This document shows, piece by piece, positions 7,158-14,781 of a stretch of DNA of 17,299 bases (position 1 is its first letter; every line of letters starts with the position of its first letter). The stretch spans positions 1 through 17,299 of the forward strand of contig JAHDWY010000020.1 in NCBI GenBank assembly GCA_023384315.1, written 5' to 3'. The stretch comes from Candidatus Hydrogenedentota bacterium. Its GTDB lineage: Bacteria > Hydrogenedentota > Hydrogenedentia > Hydrogenedentales > SLHB01. The notes beneath the pieces are model-generated. The model ran no database searches. It worked only from the letters and a program-made list of their open reading frames with translations, and was not told the DNA's origin. Position numbers and translations under genes: made by a program.

Positions 7158-7195
7158 CCCCTTTTCGTACCGCGGGACCGTAAACGGAAAAGGGG
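7158..7195. repeat. REP-like GC-clamped hairpin
   Basis: CCCCTTTTC (7158-7166) pairs with GGAAAAGGGG (7186-7195 region) with one bulged base, and the loop contains another palindrome, CCGTAAACGG (7178-7187). Hairpins ending in runs of C4T4 and A4G4 resemble the REP sequences linked to RAYT transposases, but no transposase is present here. It sits in the gap between the YdjC promoter and the toxin-antitoxin pair. Confidence 0.55.
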
Positions 7196-7301
7196 ACCTC
7201 GTGGTACCGTTGTTGCGGTGTTTTTGATGAAGTTCTGCTCCGTCATTCCAGCGAATCGGCGACATGACGAAAGGTCGCAACGGGAATGTTGTACAGTGCA
7301 T

Positions 7302-7332
7302 AATGGTTTTGGGGTTGATTTTTTAAACCATT
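7302..7332. promoter_or_regulatory. Inverted repeat upstream of the toxin gene (candidate autoregulatory operator)
   Basis: AATGGTTT (7302-7309) and AAACCATT (7325-7332) are exact reverse complements with a 15-base spacer and flank the candidate -35 of the toxin gene. A second, imperfect site ACC-N6-GGT (7327-7338) overlaps it and lies between -35 and -10. MqsA of E. coli represses its own operon through AACCT/AGGTT-type palindromes, so AACC/GGTT half-sites here fit autoregulation. Confidence 0.45.
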
Positions 7333-7343
7333 TAAGGTAAACT
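7315..7343 (+). promoter_or_regulatory. Candidate promoter of the mqsR-like operon
   Basis: TTGATT (7315-7320) and TAAACT (7338-7343), each four of six to consensus, are 17 bases apart. Transcription would start near 7350, right at the GTG, so the toxin mRNA could be leaderless or nearly so. An AAGG at 7334-7337 is too far (12 bases) to be a strong ribosome binding site. Confidence 0.4.
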
Positions 7344-7349
7344 TTTATC

Positions 7350-7664
7350 GTGGAAAAGCGGAAGGCTCATTACCCATTGTCGCAAATCAAGCGGTTGGTT
7401 CGCGAAGGATCCTATCGCGTGACCCGAACGGCTTTGGATTGCGGAAGACGCGATTTTCGATTGTCCAGCACGATGCAAATAGCCGAGTGCATACTGAATC
7501 TCGAAGCCCATGAGTTCTACAAGTCCATGACTACGCTTTACGATTCACGGATTTGGCAGGACGTATATCGAAGCGCTGTCGGAGATACAGGAGCATACAT
7601 CACGGTTCAGATTGTCGATGGCAATACAGTCGTCATCTCCTTTAAGCGACTCGAGGAATTCTAA
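7350..7664 (+). CDS. mqsR: MqsR family toxin (type II toxin-antitoxin mRNA interferase)
   Basis: A 104-residue protein, close to the 98 residues of E. coli MqsR, an RNase that cuts mRNA mainly at GCU. It begins MEKRKAHYPLSQIKRLV as family members do, and holds the core FYKSMTT (56-62), IWQDVY (68-73) and the last strand VVISFK. The three residues important in E. coli MqsR, Lys 56, Gln 68 and Tyr 81, align with Lys 58, Gln 70 and Tyr 83 here, so the toxin looks intact. The start is a GTG that gives the family N-terminus; it lacks a good Shine-Dalgarno. Toxin-first order matches mqsRA. The antitoxin begins 1 base after the toxin stop codon, implying translational coupling. Base composition looks more A+T-rich than the neighbours, consistent with transfer. 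Confidence 0.92.
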   Translation: MEKRKAHYPLSQIKRLVREGSYRVTRTALDCGRRDFRLSSTMQIAECILNLEAHEFYKSMTTLYDSRIWQDVYRSAVGDTGAYITVQIVDGNTVVISFKRLEEF

Positions 7665-7665
7665 A

Positions 7666-8100
7666 GTGCGTGAGAAGAAATGGATAGATTGCCCTGTCTG
7701 CGGATCGAAGAAGAGCATGCGAGTTCGAAAGAATCTGCGTGAACGCGTGCATCATCCCGACTATCCGCCGTTGGATATCGATGGTCTTGACGGCCAGTTT
7801 TGCGACGTCTGCGACGATGGTTTCTGGTCGTTGAAGTCGGAGCGCAAGATTGAACGACTTCTTGCCGAACATATGGCGAAGCATGACTCGATGCGCGTCG
7901 TGGCAGCAGAAATCGCCAGCGTGCAGGAAGCGGCCGACGCGATGCAAATCACCGTTCAAGGCGTACACAAGATGATGGGTGAAGGGCGATTGAAGTTCGT
8001 GTATGCCGCTGGGCGGCGGTTACCGATTAGAGAGGACGTCGCTGCCAAAGCGAAAAAATCCGATAGACTCTTGGGGTCCACCTCGAAATCGGGTACATGA
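7666..8100 (+). CDS. MqsA-like antitoxin with zinc-ribbon N-terminus and excisionase-type HTH
   Basis: GTG start with GAGGA eight bases upstream, inside the end of mqsR; an in-frame ATG at 7612 would overlap the toxin by 53 bases and is less likely. The 144-residue product has CPVC (9-12) and CDVC (46-49), matching the C3/C6 and C37/C40 zinc site of E. coli MqsA. Residues 55-80 look helical. The C-terminal part (about 83-127) reads SVQEAADAMQITVQGVHKMM followed by GEGRLKFVYAAGRRLPIRED, the pattern of HTH_17/excisionase (MerR-like) domains with a small wing, unlike the XRE-type domain of MqsA. It presumably neutralises the toxin through the zinc domain and represses the operon through the HTH. 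The tail is basic, then Ser/Gly-rich. Confidence 0.85.
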   Translation: MREKKWIDCPVCGSKKSMRVRKNLRERVHHPDYPPLDIDGLDGQFCDVCDDGFWSLKSERKIERLLAEHMAKHDSMRVVAAEIASVQEAADAMQITVQGVHKMMGEGRLKFVYAAGRRLPIREDVAAKAKKSDRLLGSTSKSGT

Positions 8101-8295
8101 ACTGAGCGCCGGGACAAGACAAGATGATGGTCACCCTTCCATTACGTTCCTGCTATCGCTTCACGTAAGATACACCGGTTGCGATTGCGCAGGTGCAGAC
8201 GGCATCCTGTCAGTCGTGTGGGTGTTGACCTTAATCATCTCTGCGCGCGCCGCGCCACCCTCTGTGAACGCCAACGCATCAATGAGGAGGTGCCA

Positions 8296-10020
8296 ATGTC
8301 CATCCATCATCGCCCACTCGCTTACCTGTTCGTCAGTATGATCGCCATGACGGTGCCGGTGCTGACTTACGGTCAGGAAACGGCCGCGCAAACCGCGACG
8401 ACATCGTTGGCCGTACGCGCCGTGTCCTTCCATCCGCCCGACGATACGACGCGGTTCTATCACGCCAAGGTGGAATTGGGCGAGGCAGAGTATGATGTTG
8501 CGATTACGTCCGCCGTGGTCGGCGGGAACACGGAAGTATTCGTCGCCTATGTGGACGGCCAGTTGACGCAGTGGGAACCGGACGGGCGCGTGGATCGGCC
8601 TGCGAACGGGACGGTGCCCGCGGGCAAGGAGGCGGTGTTCAACGTGCGGTGTCCATGGGTAGCGGGGGAGTCTGTCGCGATCGAACTCGACGGGAAGCGG
8701 CTGGATACGGAGGAGCCGGTCAAGATCGAAATTGAGGAGACCGCGCCGGCCGGGCCGGGATTCCCCTTTGCCGGATGGGCAGAACACCGCGTGCTCGTGT
8801 TGCGCGACGATTTCGGCATCGAGCGAAAGCAGGCTCCGTACATGCTGTTTATTTCGGACGAAGCTGATCGCGTGCAGTCGTGGACCAAGGAATTGCGCGT
8901 CGCGGCCTACGATCTGAAGACAGGCGCAACGGGCGAGATTCCGAGTCAGGTGTTCTACGAGAAGCGGCGGTTCGATACGCCGAAGCAGGAGTCCACCTAT
9001 ACGACCTGTCAGGCGGCGATCCTGGTCGATGTGCCTGCGAACGGGAAGGCTTACTACATCGTCGCGTATGGCAATGATGGGGCCGAAGCGCCGTCTTACG
9101 AATCCGATCTCAAGGTGAGCCAGCGGGACGACGGGGCGACCTGGATCGAGAACGAATTCTACGAGGTCCAACTCGACCCGCAGAATCAGAGCATCAACGG
9201 GTTCCGATCGAAACAGTTCGGCGTCGGCGAGAAACGCACCTTCGGCTTCCCGGAAAAGCCGGGCTACACGCTGCACTACAATCCCGACGTGTGGGTGAAG
9301 AATCGTCCATGGACCCATACCAAGGGCTGGAACCCGCCGCCGAAGCGCGTCATGCAGCAGGGTCCGGTGGCGGTCGCTTGGCGGCGCTGGGGGCATCTGC
9401 CCGAAGCCACTGAGGTGGACGTCAATGTCACCTATCACTTCTTTGCCAAGACGCCCTACGTGCTGGTGGAATCAACCATCGACATCCGCGAAGATTTGGT
9501 CGTGAACGCGCTCCGCAACGAGGAGGTTGTGTTCATGCCGTCCACGGAAGTCGACCACGCGGGATGGCGCCGGCAGAACGGCGAGATCGATTACCGCCCC
9601 ATGGTGCAGGGGGAAGGGTTGACGCCGGGTATCGTGAATATCGTGGCGGCAGAGGCGCCGTATGTGTGTCTCACGCGCGAGGACAACGGCATTGGCCTGG
9701 CCAGCATTCGCTTGAAACAGCATGCCGGCACGCGCGGCGCCTGGCCCCCGGTGATCGCGTCCACGGCCACGATCATCGCGGACTACGGGTGGAACTTCCG
9801 CTATTGGAGCCGGTCGCTTGTGTATCCCTGGGGCGACTACGTGCCGGATCATCCGGTGGTGCTCAACGCCGAAACCTACTACGGCGAGAAGAGCGCCTTT
9901 TGCGTGTTTCCTATTGGCGACGGCAAGTCGCCGGAACGCAAGCTGGCCTATATCGACACGCTGTACGATGAGCTGTCTCATCCGATCAGCATCGACCACC
10001 AAGGCGCGGGGCCCTGGTAA
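8296..10020 (+). CDS. Secreted protein of unknown function, beta-sandwich type
   Basis: ATG at 8296 with a perfect AGGAGGTG just upstream; the frame extends to a TTG at 8179 but that part is not protein-like. The 574-residue product has a signal peptide (hydrophobic to about residue 25, then QETAAQ). Residues 40-150 resemble an immunoglobulin-like or carbohydrate-binding beta domain. From about residue 286, FYEVQLDPQNQSINGF resembles the start of the galactose-mutarotase-like beta-sandwich found in the C-terminal part of GH38 and related enzymes. Aromatic residues are abundant throughout (WVKNRPWTHTKGW). No catalytic motif can be named. It is followed at 106 bases by the PHP-domain gene on the same strand. 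Carbohydrate binding or processing outside the cell is the likeliest role, by inference only. Confidence 0.85.
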   Translation: MSIHHRPLAYLFVSMIAMTVPVLTYGQETAAQTATTSLAVRAVSFHPPDDTTRFYHAKVELGEAEYDVAITSAVVGGNTEVFVAYVDGQLTQWEPDGRVDRPANGTVPAGKEAVFNVRCPWVAGESVAIELDGKRLDTEEPVKIEIEETAPAGPGFPFAGWAEHRVLVLRDDFGIERKQAPYMLFISDEADRVQSWTKELRVAAYDLKTGATGEIPSQVFYEKRRFDTPKQESTYTTCQAAILVDVPANGKAYYIVAYGNDGAEAPSYESDLKVSQRDDGATWIENEFYEVQLDPQNQSINGFRSKQFGVGEKRTFGFPEKPGYTLHYNPDVWVKNRPWTHTKGWNPPPKRVMQQGPVAVAWRRWGHLPEATEVDVNVTYHFFAKTPYVLVESTIDIREDLVVNALRNEEVVFMPSTEVDHAGWRRQNGEIDYRPMVQGEGLTPGIVNIVAAEAPYVCLTREDNGIGLASIRLKQHAGTRGAWPPVIASTATIIADYGWNFRYWSRSLVYPWGDYVPDHPVVLNAETYYGEKSAFCVFPIGDGKSPERKLAYIDTLYDELSHPISIDHQGAGPW

Positions 10021-10076
10021 GCCGGGAAATGGTCTTGCAACGCCGATGACAGGCGCTTACTATCACGAAACGAATG

Positions 10077-10093
10077 CGACGCCTTTGGCGTCC
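10077..10093. other. Small intercistronic hairpin
   Basis: GACGCC (10078-10083) and GGCGTC (10087-10092) are exact reverse complements with a TTT loop, lying between the secreted protein and the PHP gene. There is no T-tract, so it is more likely an mRNA-processing or stabilising structure than a terminator. Confidence 0.3.
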
Positions 10094-10126
10094 GCGCGCA
10101 GCCGAAAAAAACCAGGAGATTCATCG

Positions 10127-11419
10127 ATGCGACGACATGACTTTGTCTGGCCGCTTCTATGCGCCATTTTCGCGATTGCTCCGTTTGCCTTCGGCGACGT
10201 AAGCCTTCAGGAGGGCAACGGCAAACAGTGGTTCAAGGGTGTCACCCATTTCCACACGCTGTGGAGCGACGGCGACGCCGCGCCGGAAGTGGCCGTGAAC
10301 TGGTACCAGACCCACGGCTACGATTTCATCTGCGTCAGTGACCACAACATCCTTCAGGTCGGGGAGAAGTGGTTCCCCATCGACGACGAGAAGAAACGGC
10401 TCCCGATGGAAAAGGTCGACGCGTTGCGCGAGGAGTTCGATGAGGATTGGGTCGTCGTGGAAGATCGCGAAGGCAAACCCATGATGCGCCTGAAGACCTT
10501 GTCGGAGTTGCAGGAGCGTTTCGAGGAGCCGGGCGAGTTCCTCGTCATTCCCGGCGAAGAGGTGACCGCGAAGAAGGCGGTTCACATCAATGCCGTCAAT
10601 ACTCGCGGCGTCATCACACCCATCAATGACGACAGCGTCACGGGCACCTTGCAGAAGAACCTGGATCTTATCGATGCGCATGCGCACGAACACGGCGTGC
10701 CTATTCTTGTCCACATCAATCACCCGAACTGGGACTCCACCGTCACCGCCGAGGAGATTGTCGCCGTGGGCGGCGAACGCTTCTTCGAGGTCTACAACGG
10801 CCACGGCGGCGTGCGAAACTGGGGCGATCCCGAGAAACATATCCCCGCGACGGACCGGTTGTGGGATATCATCCTTTCCCTCCGTCTCAACGAAGGCGAT
10901 ACGCCGAAACCCATGTATGCGGTCGCCACAGACGACGCGCACAGTTGGTTCTACGAAGGGCCGGGCCAGTCGATCCCCGGGCGCGGCTGGATCATGGTGT
11001 TGGCCGAAGACCTGACGGCGGAGTCGCTGATCGGCGCGTTGAAGCAGGGTCATTCTTACTCAACCTCCGGTGTCACACTCAGCAGCATCCGCGTGGAGAA
11101 CGGCCAATTCACCATCGAGATCATGCCGGAACCGGGCGTGACGTATACGACGCAGTTCATCGGCACCCGCAAAGGAGCGGACTTGCACGGCGAACCGGTG
11201 AAGGACGAAGACGGCAACATCATCCGCGCCACGCACATCTACAGCGACGAAGTGGGCGAAGTACTGTTGGAAACCGACAAGTCTCCGGCCGTATACCGGT
11301 TTACGGGCGCGGAGCTGTACGTGCGCGCCAAGATTGTCTCGTCGAAGCTGAAGAAGAACCCCTTCCGCGAAGGCGACTACGAAACGGCATGGACGCAACC
11401 CATCGCCATGATCGAGTAA
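10127..11419 (+). CDS. Secreted PHP-domain metal-dependent phosphoesterase
   Basis: ATG with AGGAG and an 8-base spacer. The 430-residue protein has a signal peptide (MRRHDFVWPLLCAIFAIAPFAFG, cleaved near residue 23). PHP-superfamily motifs follow in order: HFHTLWSDG (41-49), SDHN (71-74), the Glu in IPGEEVT (about 144-145), HINHPN (196-201), and DDAHSW (269-274), together a full set of metal ligands for a trinuclear phosphoesterase site. About 60 residues between motifs II and III form an insert (WFPIDDEKKRLP onwards). The C-terminal 120 residues are strand-rich and may be a separate beta domain. Cytoplasmic PHP proteins hydrolyse nucleotides, histidinol phosphate or 3',5'-bisphosphates; this exported form probably takes an extracellular phosphoester. 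Co-directional with its neighbours at 106 and 34 bases. Confidence 0.9.
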   Translation: MRRHDFVWPLLCAIFAIAPFAFGDVSLQEGNGKQWFKGVTHFHTLWSDGDAAPEVAVNWYQTHGYDFICVSDHNILQVGEKWFPIDDEKKRLPMEKVDALREEFDEDWVVVEDREGKPMMRLKTLSELQERFEEPGEFLVIPGEEVTAKKAVHINAVNTRGVITPINDDSVTGTLQKNLDLIDAHAHEHGVPILVHINHPNWDSTVTAEEIVAVGGERFFEVYNGHGGVRNWGDPEKHIPATDRLWDIILSLRLNEGDTPKPMYAVATDDAHSWFYEGPGQSIPGRGWIMVLAEDLTAESLIGALKQGHSYSTSGVTLSSIRVENGQFTIEIMPEPGVTYTTQFIGTRKGADLHGEPVKDEDGNIIRATHIYSDEVGEVLLETDKSPAVYRFTGAELYVRAKIVSSKLKKNPFREGDYETAWTQPIAMIE

Positions 11420-11453
11420 CGTGCGGTTTCCCAATCAGCGGGTTTGAATTCGG

Positions 11454-11927
11454 ATGATACGCCGGATACGCGAGAGCGACTATCCTCGCCTCGTTGAAAT
11501 CTACTCCGAGGCGGTCCGCCGGACCGCCATGGCCATCTACTCTCCCGAACAGGTTGCGGCGTGGTCAGCCTTCCCCGCCAAGACGGAGAAGTTCCGGCAG
11601 TTCGTCTTCGGCCCGGAAACGTATGCAGTGACGGTCGACGATATCCCTGTCGCGTTTTGCGGATTTGACGGCGACGGGCATATCGCGTCCCTCTATGTGC
11701 ACCCCGATTTCAATCGCAGGGGGTATGCATCGCGATTGTTGCGGCACGTGATGGACCAAGCAGAGAAGCGGGGGATACGACGGTTCTATACGGAGGCGAG
11801 TTTCCTCTCCAAAGCCGTTTTCGAACGCCACGGGTTCACCGTGGATCGCATGGACGAAGTCGACTACGACGGCGTCCACTTCCGCCGCTTCAACATGGTG
11901 CGGAACGTGGGTGACAAAGCGACGTAA
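11454..11927 (+). CDS. GNAT family N-acetyltransferase
   Basis: A 157-residue protein of GNAT layout: N-terminal MIRRIRESDYPRLVEIYSEA, central strand VAFCGFDGDGHIASLYVHPD (67-85), then the acetyl-CoA pyrophosphate loop NRRGYASRLL (87-96), where Asn replaces the usual Gln/Arg at the first position, and the late strand RFYTEAS with FERHGF (123-128). The acceptor is not predictable. Ribosome binding is weak (CGG directly before the ATG), so translation may depend on coupling to the PHP gene 34 bases upstream. The gene ends 50 bases before the convergent CBM9-like gene, and no clear terminator is seen in that gap. Confidence 0.92.
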   Translation: MIRRIRESDYPRLVEIYSEAVRRTAMAIYSPEQVAAWSAFPAKTEKFRQFVFGPETYAVTVDDIPVAFCGFDGDGHIASLYVHPDFNRRGYASRLLRHVMDQAEKRGIRRFYTEASFLSKAVFERHGFTVDRMDEVDYDGVHFRRFNMVRNVGDKAT

Positions 11928-11977
11928 ACGCCCGGAGGTGCGGCGAAAGAATTGCTCATCTGCGGACTTGTTCGTCT

Positions 11978-12760
11978 CTATTCTTCCCCGAACTTCAGCA
12001 CGCCGAAAAACTGCGGCGCGTGAAAACTCGCGCCTTCGAGAATGGGCGACCAGGCGCCGTAGTGGTTGTGGGAGTTGTTGGTGGCGATCTTGTAGAAGTT
12101 GGCGCGCCATTGTTGGCCGGGGAGTTCGCCCAAGGGTCCCAGGTATGCCTCGAAGAGCGCGAACGGAATGAAGTATTCGATGTGCCACGTCACCGGTTCG
12201 GTGATTTCCGGTTCGACGGTTTCCGGCATGGAATGGTAAATGATCACTTCCTTCGCGAGATCCCAGGGCACGCTTCCGCCTTCCCGCAGCGAGGGCCCGG
12301 TGTACTCGGGATTCTCGTGGTACGAAAGCAGCATCGTTCCGCCGCAGTTGATCTCGAAATTGAAGTAGCCCCGATCCGCCTTGGGCTGCACGAAGAATTC
12401 GACCGCCGCATCTTCCCATACCTTGCCGTGGTATTCCGTCTCGATGCAGCGCACGTATTGGTCGTGGACGAGGAAGTGAATATAGAGTCCCTTGTCGTCA
12501 TAGAGTACCCGCGCCTTCGTTTCGGGCTTATGGTCACTGACGCCGGGGTGCTGTTCCGCGGGGAAGAAGTGCATCACTTCGAGCGTATTCGCCTGCTCCC
12601 ACACGGGACTGTCCCAGCGGCCGGCCAGTTCGGGTGCGGTGCTCGTCGGCTTCACGACGTATTCGGGCGCGTCTTCCGACACTGACGCGATGGATGCCAC
12701 GAGACTGAAGGAGACCAGAACAAGGAGGAGCGGTATTCGATGGTTGTACGTCATGACCAT
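11978..12760 (-). CDS. CBM9-like (carbohydrate-binding family 9-like) secreted protein
   Basis: 260 residues with a signal peptide (MVMTYNHRIPLLLVLVSFSL, cleavage near 25). The mature part matches the CBM9-like/DOMON-like pattern: the opening element with GRWDSPVWEQA, the strand ARVLYDDKGLYIHFLVHD, the block WEDAAVEFFVQP followed by YFNFEINCGG, then WHIEYFIPF, WRANFYKIATNN and a final HAPQFFGVLKF. Such proteins occur in planctomycete-like genomes beside glycosidases and are thought to bind glycans. Two Met starts are possible: the first (12760) is four bases from GGAG, the third codon (ending 12754) is ten bases away. The gene lies 27 bases downstream of the glycosidase-like gene on the same strand, so the two are one unit. 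Confidence 0.88.
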   Translation of the reverse strand: MVMTYNHRIPLLLVLVSFSLVASIASVSEDAPEYVVKPTSTAPELAGRWDSPVWEQANTLEVMHFFPAEQHPGVSDHKPETKARVLYDDKGLYIHFLVHDQYVRCIETEYHGKVWEDAAVEFFVQPKADRGYFNFEINCGGTMLLSYHENPEYTGPSLREGGSVPWDLAKEVIIYHSMPETVEPEITEPVTWHIEYFIPFALFEAYLGPLGELPGQQWRANFYKIATNNSHNHYGAWSPILEGASFHAPQFFGVLKFGEE

Positions 12761-12787
12761 TTGTCTCCAAAAGGGATTTACCCGAAA

Positions 12788-14719
12788 CTACCAATTCGGC
12801 CGCGTTCCCGACATTGCGGGATCGAGCCTCAGCATACCATCCACGGCTTCGATTCCGAGTTTCTCATCCAGTGCGACGGACAGTGGATCGGCTCCGTCCA
12901 TACCGAGGTGCTTACGCACTTCGTGGCGCAGCCACCAGAATCCCGAGTTCCAGGAATAGAGATGGTGCCCGTGAGGATGGCCATCGACCGTGCTGATGGA
13001 TTCGTGAAACGCGGGCATGACGGCAAGTTCGCGTTCGAGCCGCCACAGCAGCTTTTCGTCGATCCAGTCCGGGTCCATACCGTGAATGAGACCGTCGAGG
13101 TAGACGCAAGCATCGTTGAGGAACCAGGACCCACCGTAGACGTAGACCCCCGTGTGGTCGGGCAGTAAGTCTCCATTTGCCTCGGAAATCACGCGCATGC
13201 CGTAGGGCGTCTGAATCCGCATCGTCGTCTCGATGTGCTTCTTCACGATGTCGTCCGGCAACAGTTTCTCGCCGAACACCGCGTACGTGAGCACTTCGCC
13301 GTACAGCGAATCCTGGCCGATGTGGTCCTGCTGCTTGAGGCTCGTGGCCATGTAGCCGCCTTCGGCGTTGAACATGCGGCGGTATCCGGCCTTCGCTTTC
13401 TCGATGTCTTCGTCCGTAACGGGGAAGCCCAGTTCCCGGGCCGCCATGAGCGCGCCGCAATGGAATCCCTGGTTGGAAGAGGGCGCGTCATCGTCGTCGT
13501 AGGGCAGCATGTCGTGGTAGGTCTTCATCCAGTCGATATCGGGTTTGAGGCGGGGCGGATAGAAAAGGCCGTCGACTTCATGGTTTCGCATGAAGTGATA
13601 CGCGCGTTCGACGGTGCGCATGTCGATATCGCCGCCCGCCCGTTTCGCCAGCGCGGACCAGATGAGGTAATACTGGGCGTTGTCTTCGTAACTGATGCGG
13701 TCGTAGAAAACCGCCGCCTGGGCCGCCGTGTCATACACGGGATTGTTGAGACCCCGGCTCATGTAGAACCCGTCTGTGACCCACTGTTTCCAGCCGTAGC
13801 CCACGCCGGAAATGAAGATGTAATCGCTTTCCGGCCGCAGCAAATTCCGGCGCAGGAGCAAATACGAGGTGTTCCGAAGGATGGCTTCCAGACCTGATGC
13901 GTTGAATCCCTTCGCATTTGCGAGTGCGAGATGGGCCGCCAGTTGCACGTCGTAGTGCGACTGGGCGGGCGACGCAAAGATCCACGTCGTCCACGTCTGC
14001 ACCTCGCCGGCCTCAATGTGCTGCCAGCCGTCGAATTCGGCACGGTACACCGTCGTGGCATCCAATTCCCGCGGAATGGAAATCACGCGACTCGCCGATC
14101 CATCTCCATTTGCCAGGGAGAACGCGCGCCCTTCGAGGTCGAAGGCCATAAACGATCGGTTTTCCCAGTGCCCTGGCGTATCGCCGATGACGCCGTAGAG
14201 CGTGTCTCCTGAAAGGCATCCGAGGAAGGGAAAGGTCTGCAAGGATCCGCCGCCAAACTCGGGCCCGGAGCACCCAGGACTGTACGAGGCAGACACTTCC
14301 TCTTTTCCCGTGAAGGAGTGGAAGTCGCCGTTTACGTTCACGCGCCAGCCGAAATCCAGGAAGTAGCGCATGTCGGCATGTGCGTGCACGGTAACGGTGC
14401 GCTCGATGAGACCCGGCGCGAGAAAACGGTAGCTTTCCATTATGTGTAGACCGGACACTTCGCCGTCGGAGAATGTGTGGTCTTGCTCAGAGTACGTGGC
14501 GAACGAAACTGCGCGGGTAACCGGACCGTTCTCCGTCGCGATCGTGGCGGCGAGGTGCGTCGCGCTCTCCGCCGTATCAAACACGATCTGCTCGCCGTCG
14601 TGTACGACCGCGGTCCATCCTTCGGGCGTCTCGACGGCAGTGACCCGAAGGTCAGCATGGGCGACAAACGCGCAGGCGGCGATTGACAGGAATGGTACGA
14701 TGTGCCGGATCAAGGTCAT
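12788..14719 (-). CDS. Secreted six-hairpin (alpha/alpha) glycosidase-like protein
   Basis: 643 residues with a signal peptide (MTLIRHIVPFLSIAACAFVA, cleavage near 22). Residues 23 to about 280 are strand-rich, with a galactose-mutarotase-like character (FLDFGWRVNVNGDFHSFTG, SRVISIPREL). From about 285 to 620 the sequence is mostly helical with recurring aromatic/acidic loops (GVGYGWKQWVTDGFYMSRGL, DMLPYDDDDAPSSNQGFHCG, VYVYGGSWFLNDACVYLDGL), which fits an (alpha/alpha)6 barrel as in GH15/GH65/GH78/GH127-type enzymes and polysaccharide lyases. Catalytic acids cannot be assigned, though Asp/Glu-rich loops are present. ATG with GGGAG and an 8-base spacer. Transcribed with the CBM9-like gene and divergent from the TIM-barrel gene, so probably part of one glycan-use locus. 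Confidence 0.85.
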   Translation of the reverse strand: MTLIRHIVPFLSIAACAFVAHADLRVTAVETPEGWTAVVHDGEQIVFDTAESATHLAATIATENGPVTRAVSFATYSEQDHTFSDGEVSGLHIMESYRFLAPGLIERTVTVHAHADMRYFLDFGWRVNVNGDFHSFTGKEEVSASYSPGCSGPEFGGGSLQTFPFLGCLSGDTLYGVIGDTPGHWENRSFMAFDLEGRAFSLANGDGSASRVISIPRELDATTVYRAEFDGWQHIEAGEVQTWTTWIFASPAQSHYDVQLAAHLALANAKGFNASGLEAILRNTSYLLLRRNLLRPESDYIFISGVGYGWKQWVTDGFYMSRGLNNPVYDTAAQAAVFYDRISYEDNAQYYLIWSALAKRAGGDIDMRTVERAYHFMRNHEVDGLFYPPRLKPDIDWMKTYHDMLPYDDDDAPSSNQGFHCGALMAARELGFPVTDEDIEKAKAGYRRMFNAEGGYMATSLKQQDHIGQDSLYGEVLTYAVFGEKLLPDDIVKKHIETTMRIQTPYGMRVISEANGDLLPDHTGVYVYGGSWFLNDACVYLDGLIHGMDPDWIDEKLLWRLERELAVMPAFHESISTVDGHPHGHHLYSWNSGFWWLRHEVRKHLGMDGADPLSVALDEKLGIEAVDGMLRLDPAMSGTRPNW

Positions 14720-14738
14720 GTGAGCTTCTCCCTCTCGC

Positions 14739-14767
14739 TTGAACGCTTGGATTCATTCGACTACGCT
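14739..14767 (+). promoter_or_regulatory. Weak candidate promoter for the TIM-barrel isomerase-like gene
   Basis: TTGAAC (14739-14744) and TACGCT (14762-14767) are 17 bases apart, four and three of six to consensus. The start would be near 14774, placing the hairpins below in the leader. Confidence 0.25.
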
Positions 14768-14781
14768 CGATTCTGGTGCAA

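Larger units (their letters stand above)
7010..7349. other. 340-base intergenic region between the YdjC unit and the toxin-antitoxin pair
   Basis: It holds, left to right, the leader and promoter of the YdjC/EEP unit with its palindrome, the REP-like hairpin, and the promoter/operator of the mqsR-like operon. Bases 7200-7300 show no gene; a short stem ACCG-TTGTTG-CGGT followed by GTTTTT near 7208-7225 is too weak to call a terminator. Confidence 0.5.

Noticed and set aside
7208..7225. Possible intrinsic terminator (ACCG-TTGTTG-CGGT then GTTTTT)
   Set aside because: The stem is only four base pairs and no plus-strand gene ends upstream.
8161..9438. Long minus-strand frame of 425 codons
   Set aside because: It is antisense to the secreted protein at 8296, which has a signal peptide and a perfect ribosome binding site. 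The minus-strand translation is Arg/His/Pro-rich, as expected of a shadow frame in GC-rich DNA.
10157..11053. Minus-strand frame of 298 codons
   Set aside because: Antisense to the PHP gene, whose metal-binding motifs are complete; no coherent domain on the other strand.
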